This document shows positions 53,646-62,100 of a stretch of DNA of 64,000 nt, one piece after another. The stretch comes from an uncultured Sphaerochaeta sp. (GTDB taxonomy: Bacteria; Spirochaetota; Spirochaetia; Sphaerochaetales; Sphaerochaetaceae), in NCBI RefSeq assembly GCF_963676285.1, contig NZ_OY781063.1, positions 2,294,001 through 2,358,000 of the forward strand, given 5' to 3'. The notes under the pieces are model-generated. The model did not search any database. It had not been told where the DNA came from and saw only the letters and a list, made by a program, of their open reading frames with translations. Made by a program: the position numbers and the translations under genes. Within the stretch, counting starts at the first letter, position 1, and the number at the start of each line of letters is the position of its first letter.

Positions 53646-55217
53646 GTGGGAAATAAAAAACGTAAATATGTTGAGCTTTTTGCAGGTTGTGGGGGAATGT
53701 CCCTTGGTATTGAGTCAGAAGGTTATGAGCGATTATTTGCAAACGAGCTTTCACCTATGCCTGCTGCCACTTACGCTTTTAATTTAATCCATCATAAACG
53801 ACCAGAATCAAATAATCCTGAAACCTGGTATACTCGTCTTTATTCTCCAGATGAGGAAGGTTTGTATAATGCGGACCCTCGACTTAACTTAGATAAGAGT
53901 ATTTCGAATACGGCAATTGAAGAACTAAGCAAATTTAAAGGTGGTATGTTTGTAGGTGGTATCAATCAGTTGAATCACTGTTTGCAAAAATTACCACACG
54001 CTAAACTTCAAGAACTCGATATTGATATTCTGTCTGGAGGGCCTCCTTGCCAGAGTTTTAGCCTAGCTGGGCGTAGAGATCGGAACAATCCTCGAAATAA
54101 TTTACCGTTTGAATTTGCAGAAAGTGCTGCATTATTAAATCCCAAAGTAGTTCTTTTAGAGAATGTGACCGGAATCCTGCGGCCATTTAAAGATATTGAT
54201 GGTAATAAATGGTATGCCTGGTATGAGGTGGCAAAAGCATTTTGGTTCAAAGGGTATGTTCCAATATGTACTCATGCAGAAGCCCAAAAATATGGAGTAC
54301 CACAAAGACGTCCGAGATTTTTAATGGTTGCCGTAAGAAAAGATATAGCTAGCAATGCAGTGAAACAGTTAGACCGATTGCCGAATGGGCTTCGGTTGGA
54401 TTGGCAATCCACTAGATTGGCTATAGAAGAATCTTTAAATTTTTTTTTAAAATTCAAACAAGAATTTCCCGATAATCCTGCAGAATATAAATATTACGAG
54501 CCAAATATTAATTGGCCTGAACGATTGCTACCAATGCATGCCAGACCAATAGATGTGCAAAGCGTAATTGATAGCCTAACTAATCCGAATTCAAGCAAGG
54601 ATCGTGCTTATTTACATATCTTATCGGACTCTTTTGATTTTTTACTCCCCTCAGAAGTTAGAAGTGGTGGACTTACGTCGGATGAAATGAAAAACAGAGC
54701 ATTTCGGAGGCATTCTTTGCACGTAAAAGCAAGATTTAGAATTCTTCGCATATTGGCAGACCGGAAACAAAAAACTGTTGATAACAAATATCTCCAAATG
54801 ATTTCTGAAGAAGATTTTATTTGGCTTTTAAAACAAAAACTGATCTTTCCCCAAGATCATTCAGAAAAGACAAGGGTTCCAAAAGGGGAAGAAGAATTGA
54901 AGAATTTATTAAAATCATTACAGTCGAAAAAGCATTCACAGAGAGCGTTGATTAGAAAAAAAATAGCTCCTGCTCAATTAAGCATTCCAGATGATTTAGT
55001 GCATTATGAGGTAGATAGGACGTTATCTGTAAGAGAAATGGCTCGTATTCAATCATTTCCTGATTGGTACGAATTCAAGGGAAAAGTGACAACAGGAGGG
55101 AACCAGCGAGCATATGAAGTGCCGAGGTATACACAAGTGGGGAATGCCGTACCTCCTCTGATGGCAAAGCAGATAGCAAAAGGTATCCGTGAATTTCTTG
55201 ATGTAATTGGAGAATAA
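53646..55217 (+). CDS. DNA (cytosine-5-)-methyltransferase
   Basis: 523 residues from GTG 53646; motif I is so close to the start that no later start is possible. Motif I VELFAGCGGMSLG (~9), motif IV SGGPPCQSFSLAGRRDRNN with the catalytic Cys (~134), motif VI LLENVTG (~172), motif VIII GVPQRRPRFLMV (~218), a long target-recognition region, motif IX SVREMARIQSFPDWYEF and motif X YTQVGNAVPPLMAK. It transfers methyl from AdoMet to C5 of cytosine. It overlaps the start region of the next gene, so it belongs to that operon; it probably marks self DNA for the restriction proteins downstream. Confidence 0.95.
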   Translation: MGNKKRKYVELFAGCGGMSLGIESEGYERLFANELSPMPAATYAFNLIHHKRPESNNPETWYTRLYSPDEEGLYNADPRLNLDKSISNTAIEELSKFKGGMFVGGINQLNHCLQKLPHAKLQELDIDILSGGPPCQSFSLAGRRDRNNPRNNLPFEFAESAALLNPKVVLLENVTGILRPFKDIDGNKWYAWYEVAKAFWFKGYVPICTHAEAQKYGVPQRRPRFLMVAVRKDIASNAVKQLDRLPNGLRLDWQSTRLAIEESLNFFLKFKQEFPDNPAEYKYYEPNINWPERLLPMHARPIDVQSVIDSLTNPNSSKDRAYLHILSDSFDFLLPSEVRSGGLTSDEMKNRAFRRHSLHVKARFRILRILADRKQKTVDNKYLQMISEEDFIWLLKQKLIFPQDHSEKTRVPKGEEELKNLLKSLQSKKHSQRALIRKKIAPAQLSIPDDLVHYEVDRTLSVREMARIQSFPDWYEFKGKVTTGGNQRAYEVPRYTQVGNAVPPLMAKQIAKGIREFLDVIGE

Positions 55218-55221
55218 TGTG

Positions 55222-57585
55222 ATGAATCATAAGCGCGTTCCGGGTGGAGAGAAAACTGAAAAGACAGGAATCAAATGGACCGAATTTGAGTTGGAGAAAG
55301 TTCTGGAACTATACTTAACACCGGAAGGAAAAAAGATTCATGAGAATAATCCAGCAATTCAAGCATTGGCGAAAAGCTTAAATAGGTCTGTTAGAAGTAC
55401 TGAAGGGCAGATGCTTATGTATAGAAATTTGGATCTTGGTGGAAATTATTCTCGTGGAAATATGAATAAGCTATGCAAAAGGCTTTGGGAAAAGAGAACA
55501 GTTGATAATACTAATGAAGAAACAGAGCAGGATGAAAGTCGGTTATTTCCCAACGCATTCTTTTCTTGGTCGGGCTCTAGTGATGGCGCGGTAAAGAGAC
55601 CATTCGAAACTAATGAGAAACGTTTGATTGAGCCAATACAAACAACGATTCTTGGGCGTTTGAATTCTTGGATTGAAGATATTTCTTCTTGTGTTAATAC
55701 CCCACGTTCTGTGTTTCTTGTAGGAGGACCAGGTAACGGAAAAACAGATGCTGTCGAGGAAACAATCAGAAAGCTTGGTGAAGTTTTTGGGTGTTCAGAA
55801 AAAATTGAATCTCATTTTAAAACTGAATTTAACAAATATATCAGTCAAGGTGTATTGCCTCGAAAGGTTGAATTAAGAATGAAGATTGGACAATTTGAAG
55901 GTTTACAACTTGTCCAAGATGCTACAGTTCGAGATATACAATTTGAAGGGAAATCTGCGCAAGAGCTTTTATTAGATGACATAGAGGAAGTTGTTTTAAA
56001 TCACAATTCTCATTATATATATATTTGTTGTGTTAATCGTGGGGTATTGGCTGAAGCCATTCCCCTTGCTGATAGCAGGAATTATCAGAAAAGCACATTA
56101 GTATTCTTGAATAAGGTTTCATATGCTGTGACACCACATCCAAATTCTATTCAGACGTGGCCCTTAGAAGATTATCCCGATATTGCAATCTGGCCGATGG
56201 ATATTGAAAGCTTAGTTGATTCCAATTTGTATGAAGGGGAGAAAACTCCAGGAGAGATTATTTTTAGTCATATTACAAATTCAGCTTTATGGAAAAATCA
56301 TTCCAATTGTTCGGCAAAAGAATATTGTCCTTTTAGAGCAAACCAGAAGTTACTATCTGATAAAAAAGTTAGAAAATCACTTCTTGATATTCTTCATGCC
56401 TACGAATTTATTTCAGGAAAAAGATGGAATTTTCGTGAATTGTTTGGGTTGGTTAGTTTCATTATGATTGGTCTCGAAAAAGATTATGGAGGAAGGGCTC
56501 CCTGTGAATGGGTGCGGGAGCAAGGAGAAATAATAGCAAGAGGAGGAAACAGTAAAAATGCATATGATGCAGCATACAAGTTGGTCTCAAAACTTTATAT
56601 GCATGCGTTATTTCCTCGATGGCCTAGTTTGGGTAAGATCAGGAAAGATTTTATTGGAAAACTAAAGAATTCAGGGAATACTTTCGATGGTCAACGAGAA
56701 ATTGTTCAAGGGTTTCTGAACACGCTTTTTCAGAGAATACCAGATACCTCATCTACTATAAGTACATTGCTTTACGGTTCATTCGGTGAAGCTCTCGATC
56801 CTGTTCAATATTCAGGGGAGAAACCAATAAATAAAGACAATACTATGCTAATCCATGATGCTGAAGAATTATTCAGCCATTCTGTATCGCTTGGATTGGA
56901 ACGCGTTGAAGATGTTCTAATTGGTCCAGAAAGAATTCTATTTCAATTTCTTAAGCAAGGTGAAGACTTTCTTGATAGAACTGATTCATCTGGTAAGCTT
57001 AATGTGGCTGTAGTTAAAGAAGTTCATTCAGCATTGAAAATATTTGCAGTACGCCTTTATAAGCGAAGTATTGGTGTGAGGTTCGGTATATATCAAAATT
57101 GTGATGAAATTAGTTTGTATAAGCAAATCCAAAATAACACGCATGAAATGGCACATCTTAAAAGATCTTTTGAGAAGCTGCTAAATCAAGGATCCCATTT
57201 TCATGCATCCTTAGTCACGACTTTTGGTCAACCTGAGCCAACAACAATAAGAAATGCTATTTTAAAAAGTCACAGCATTCCGGTAAAAACTTTACTAGCT
57301 AAAAATAAAGAAGGAAGGCCTTTGCGCTCTATTCATTATTTTAAAGTAGGTAACCGTTGTGTTCCCTTAACATTTAGCTTGTATTTTGCTTTATATCATT
57401 CAACTCGTGGATTAGCATCTTCCTCTTTACCAGAAGATATTTTCGCTTTATTAGATAGTACTAAATCCTATGTACTTGGTGAAATAGTACGCAATCAAGA
57501 TATTATCGAACAGGTGGAAATTATATTAGGAGTCCGAAGCGAGGTCATTAAATATGATGATATGGATGGATTCTACGTTGAATAA
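55222..57585 (+). CDS. DptF-like P-loop ATPase with N-terminal DNA-binding-like module
   Basis: 787 residues. I choose ATG 55222 because GGAG at 55209-55212 is upstream; TTG 55207 and GTG 55219 are alternatives. Residues ~10-100 (KWTEFELEKVLELYL, NPAIQALAKSLNRSVRSTEG, MYRNLDLGGN) resemble the helical module at the N-terminus of many HNH restriction enzymes. A P-loop ATPase follows, with Walker A VFLVGGPGNGKTDA (~165) and YIYICCVNRG. Size, Walker form and position before a DptG- and DptH-like pair suggest a DptF relative, the ATPase of phosphorothioation-dependent restriction; no direct search was done. Confidence 0.65.
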   Translation: MNHKRVPGGEKTEKTGIKWTEFELEKVLELYLTPEGKKIHENNPAIQALAKSLNRSVRSTEGQMLMYRNLDLGGNYSRGNMNKLCKRLWEKRTVDNTNEETEQDESRLFPNAFFSWSGSSDGAVKRPFETNEKRLIEPIQTTILGRLNSWIEDISSCVNTPRSVFLVGGPGNGKTDAVEETIRKLGEVFGCSEKIESHFKTEFNKYISQGVLPRKVELRMKIGQFEGLQLVQDATVRDIQFEGKSAQELLLDDIEEVVLNHNSHYIYICCVNRGVLAEAIPLADSRNYQKSTLVFLNKVSYAVTPHPNSIQTWPLEDYPDIAIWPMDIESLVDSNLYEGEKTPGEIIFSHITNSALWKNHSNCSAKEYCPFRANQKLLSDKKVRKSLLDILHAYEFISGKRWNFRELFGLVSFIMIGLEKDYGGRAPCEWVREQGEIIARGGNSKNAYDAAYKLVSKLYMHALFPRWPSLGKIRKDFIGKLKNSGNTFDGQREIVQGFLNTLFQRIPDTSSTISTLLYGSFGEALDPVQYSGEKPINKDNTMLIHDAEELFSHSVSLGLERVEDVLIGPERILFQFLKQGEDFLDRTDSSGKLNVAVVKEVHSALKIFAVRLYKRSIGVRFGIYQNCDEISLYKQIQNNTHEMAHLKRSFEKLLNQGSHFHASLVTTFGQPEPTTIRNAILKSHSIPVKTLLAKNKEGRPLRSIHYFKVGNRCVPLTFSLYFALYHSTRGLASSSLPEDIFALLDSTKSYVLGEIVRNQDIIEQVEIILGVRSEVIKYDDMDGFYVE

Positions 57586-57602
57586 TAAGAAGGGTATATC
57601 AA

Positions 57603-59126
57603 ATGTTATTAGATGAGTTTTATCAATCACCTGCCGACCATCAGCATCCGGCTTACAAGAATTCATTTTTTGTATTGCGACCTGCGCCAGAATATGCAAC
57701 AGGTGAAGTCTTGATGGCTTCTCTTTATAGGAAAGTTGGATTTTCAGAGTTGTCTGAAAAAAATGTACCAACTCAAGGAAACTCCTTCTATCGGCGCATT
57801 CAGACTCCACCCAAGGAATTGAAAAATAAATCAGGGAAACTATCTGCTAAAAGTTTTTGTAAAATTATTGATGAAGTCTTAAAGAGCCCAAAGCAACCAA
57901 ATCAATCAAAGCAAAGATTCCTACAGCTTATGCCGTTAGTTCCCGAGCTAGCTTTGTATACATCTTCTGCTCGACTGCGGGGGAATCCTTGGAACCCAGG
58001 AGAATTGATACAAAACATGTTGAGATATTCGACCTCCGATGAAAACCAGATAGAGAGAACATGGAAACAAATCTTTGAAACTTTGGATGTAAGAAAGTTG
58101 GATGATGATATATGGGCTCGGTTTTTATCAGAGGAATTGGTTAGATGGCGTCCCCCAGAAATTAAGCATAAGTGGAAATATGTTCCTCTAAGTACTGGTA
58201 CTGCATTATTATCCCCTGAAGATGTCGCTGGAATGGAGTTTCCTGCAAAACGATTTCACAAAGATCTATGTAATGTTCTAGATTTGAAACATTCACTGAC
58301 AAGGCGGCAATGGATAAGTATGCTAGAGTCAATCCTACGGATTGGAAGCGCATCTCATGTACTTTGGATTTGTCATGTCCATTCGGTGGTTTGGATGAAA
58401 ATTCTTAAGTGTATAGAAGGTTCTATTCCTGATATGTCTAATATATATAAAGAATTATCAATCCCTCCAATGGGATTTTGGGCATATGAAGACAAATCAT
58501 TGCCTCGAATTAAGGCGTTAGTCCAAAAATATTATATTGCTCGGATTGGAATTAATCAGGTTCTTCATATTTTGGCTGAAATTGGGATTATTCTTCCTGA
58601 AGACTATCTTTCTTCTGTTTCCGGTTTGCAGAATTTGTTTCAATTATTGGTGTCAAAGCAAACTGAGCTTTCTTCTTTTGATATAATTGCGAAGAATCGT
58701 GAACTACTGGATCAGGAATCAAGAGAACTTGCATGTGCAAAGGGAGTTCCTTCAAATATGCTTGAATTTCTTAGGTATTCTTTAAGTCAAAGGCAAACTA
58801 CCGAAGTTGAATTAAAAGGGTATGATCAAGGCTACTACCTTAGGAAGAAAGGTTTATACTCAGCTGCACCATGGATAGTTACATTCGGACCAGTTTCTGC
58901 AATGACTTTAACGTACTGCTGTGCAGTTGAATCTAAGTTTCCTCGGAATATCGTTGACTTCTGTAAGCATTTAGTAAGTTACGGAGTTTATATTCATCCC
59001 AATGATTTCCCAACGAGTGACTTGGGCTCTACTATGGCAAATCTTGGTTTGATTCTTGACAGTCCTGATGCTGAAGGAGGAATGATGATTTCTTCTCCGC
59101 TTATAAAAAGAGATACAGTAAAATGA
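57603..59126 (+). CDS. unknown subunit in DptG position
   Basis: 507 residues, AAGAAGGG ribosome site. No catalytic motif is recognised. It is mainly helical and soluble. The C-terminal ~90 residues (YYLRKKGLYSAAPWIVTFGP, FCKHLVSYGVYIHPNDFPTS, STMANLGLILDSPDAEGG) look like a winged-helix module. It is between a DptF-like and a DptH-like gene and overlaps the latter (ATGA), so it is probably a structural or adaptor subunit of that complex, matching DptG by place and size. Similarity in sequence was not tested. Confidence 0.55.
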   Translation: MLLDEFYQSPADHQHPAYKNSFFVLRPAPEYATGEVLMASLYRKVGFSELSEKNVPTQGNSFYRRIQTPPKELKNKSGKLSAKSFCKIIDEVLKSPKQPNQSKQRFLQLMPLVPELALYTSSARLRGNPWNPGELIQNMLRYSTSDENQIERTWKQIFETLDVRKLDDDIWARFLSEELVRWRPPEIKHKWKYVPLSTGTALLSPEDVAGMEFPAKRFHKDLCNVLDLKHSLTRRQWISMLESILRIGSASHVLWICHVHSVVWMKILKCIEGSIPDMSNIYKELSIPPMGFWAYEDKSLPRIKALVQKYYIARIGINQVLHILAEIGIILPEDYLSSVSGLQNLFQLLVSKQTELSSFDIIAKNRELLDQESRELACAKGVPSNMLEFLRYSLSQRQTTEVELKGYDQGYYLRKKGLYSAAPWIVTFGPVSAMTLTYCCAVESKFPRNIVDFCKHLVSYGVYIHPNDFPTSDLGSTMANLGLILDSPDAEGGMMISSPLIKRDTVK

Positions 59127-62100
59127 TAAAACTAATTGAAACAATAGAAAAAATTATTTCGGATCATGTGCAATTAAAAATAGAAGCTCGTTCAGATTCT
59201 GAAGTTCGAATGGTTCTACACGGATTTCCTTTAATTTTACTTGAGAATTTATTCAGAATCTATGACTTAAAAGAAGGTCTTCAAATACCGAATCATGATC
59301 CAATTAGAGTGCTGCTCGTTGCAGATGAGATAGATGAAATTAAAAATGCATATTGTGCAAGATGCACACCCGAAGATGTTGTTAGCAATCGTAATGTGCG
59401 ACAAACGATTCTCATTCTCTTGCCTGTAGGTAATCACCTTAATCTTTCTACTTCTTCTGCTGCTGCTTTCATAGGACTTGCACCGGCTACAATAAAAGGA
59501 GAAAAAAGTTTCTATAATGATCCCTTTGTGAAAATCATCTTGGAAGAATTGAGAAATCTATCCAAAATTAGTAATCAAGACTGGGATAGGATATCGAAAA
59601 TTATTAAGTTTGCTTTTGATGATTGGAGCATGCGCGGTGATGCAGATCGTTCCCATTCTTCTTTGGATGAGTGTTGGAATTTGCTTGGGAAACTTTTTGA
59701 AGTAGGTGATAATTATAAGCTTCTAATAGCCCGTTGTGGATTGCCTAATAGCAGTAATAGTGAGGTTGGCACAAAGGACCATCTGGAAGTTCTCGGGAAA
59801 TTAGCAAAATTTATTGAAAGTAATGGTTTTACTTCCGCTAGAGAGATTTTACTAAATGAAGCTGATGCCCATCTTCAAAGTCATATTAAGGATTTTTTTG
59901 AGTCTTTGTTTTTAAAGAAATGTGAAAGTCCTCTCGATTTTTCGAAATCACCAGTATATTTTTATTCTCAAGAAAAAGTTCCAACTGAGTGGTGGAATGT
60001 GCTCGATTTGGATGTGTGGCTTAATCTATTGCAGCAAACCAAGCCAGTAAAGACTGAAAGTTTCAAAGTTGAATGCCTGAATCCAATTGTTGAAGTGGCG
60101 AAGGGACTCCCCTGGGTTGTTCAGGATTATCCTACTTTCAAAATCAGAATGGAAGAAAAATCCCCAAACGAATCAATTCTTGTTTATCGCGGGAATGGTA
60201 GAAGTCCAAAATATGAAGCAAAATTTCCAACAAATGAAGAATGGATACCTGATGAAGTTCCGGTTCATTCTAGTGCAATAAATTATAAATTTTTTGCTGG
60301 TGATGAATATAAACCATCAAATGTTCGCATTATTTCATTAGAGAACTATTCGCCAGGGGTAATTGTTTTCTCTAGGGATGCAAAGAAAATCACACTCCCA
60401 AAGAAAAAAAAGGCTAAAGCAAGTGATAAAATTGATATTTGGGAGTGTGACTTAGATTTTTCATATACTGGGACATATATGATTGAGCTTTTGTTATCAT
60501 CGGATACGATTATATCTGATGAAGCAGAATACGATGATACATTAGGTGAAGACATAAAGGAAGCAGAAATTGGAAAAGATAATTTATATCATAGATTATT
60601 TCTTGCAGAGACCGATCAGGAATCAACATACATCATTAAAGTTGAGAATCCTCATATCGGAGCGTTTTTACTTCATGTAAACTTTCATGCAGAAAATGAA
60701 GAATTTGTAGGTGTTTCCAGTGTATTTGAAGCTTTGGTGCTGGACAATGTAAAAGGGAAATCATCCGTCAACTCTGTAGAGATAAATCGAGGATGTCGCA
60801 TCTATGATCTTGAACGTAAAATTCTAGACGATCCATTTGCATGTTTTCCTTTAATTATTTCTGATGATTACACTTCTAAAATGACCAGTGATCTGAACTG
60901 GAAAACACGGCCATTATTAACGAGTTATTCTTGTGAAAATGATGTTCGTCCTGAATTTAAAAATTGGAAAGTCCCAGATCAATTTATACAAGTCCGTAGC
61001 GAACTGTTGGCATATCTCAATGAGAAGATGTCCGGAGATGAATTGCTTATTGAGCTTTATCGTCTAGACCAAAGTATGCTTGAAGAAGAATTTCGAGAAC
61101 TTGTAAAAAAGTATCTTCAAGCCTACGAAAATTGGATTCAAAGTGATTATGAATCAGGAATATTATGTGATGCATATATGGTTGTTCCCCGGGAAGGAAA
61201 TACTACTGGGTTATCAAATGAACCTGAAGCTATCTTGATATCGCCTCTGCATCCGATAAAATTAGCATGGCATTGCTTGTCCCAAAGCATTTTGGCAGAA
61301 ACAGCTTATAAGAAAACAAGATGTCCTGCTGCTGGAATAATTAATCCCCATTCTGTGCCGGATATTATGCATGTTCCTTGCATCCAGCCTGGCGGTAAGT
61401 CTAAAATAATTCCATTTATGGCAATTCGTAGTTCTTCCCCATATTGGGGTGTGCTTTGGAATGGAAATAAATTATCAGGTTTGAATGATTCTTCTAGCTC
61501 TGGGATATGGGCAGATGAGGCCTGGGGAATTTCAATTAGCAGTATATCAAATGGATTTAATAAAGCTCAGGTCAAACGTGCTGTCAGTGATGTCCGGGAT
61601 ATTAGAATCGCGAAGAGTACAATCCTAATTTCAATAATAAGTGATACATTAGGAACTAGTTCATGTAATGAAGGCATTATTGAGTGGTGCGAAGAGAATC
61701 TCGGAGATGTTGATAAAGATGAATGGGCTAGTGCTGGTGCAAGGAAACTTGATGTATTGGATATGCGTGAGGCAAGTTTATATCCCTCAGCTGCTGTAAT
61801 CGCCGATTTAACAGACAAAACTGACGCCAAGGTACGGTGGTGGCTTAACCAAGAAAACAAAATAAAAAATGATCTTTGTATCGTTGAGAACCTAGGAGTA
61901 CATCTTCCATATATGACCCATGGGCATGCCAACAGTCCAATAGGGATGGGAGGCTTAATTAGAAATCGAGTGCGTAGACATATAGACTCAAGCAATGGAT
62001 CTCAATTTATACAAGAGTCAAGAGCAGGAAAATATTATGGCAATCATAATAAAACTGATGAATTAGAATCTCATATTGGTAGTACCTTAGCAATAATGGA

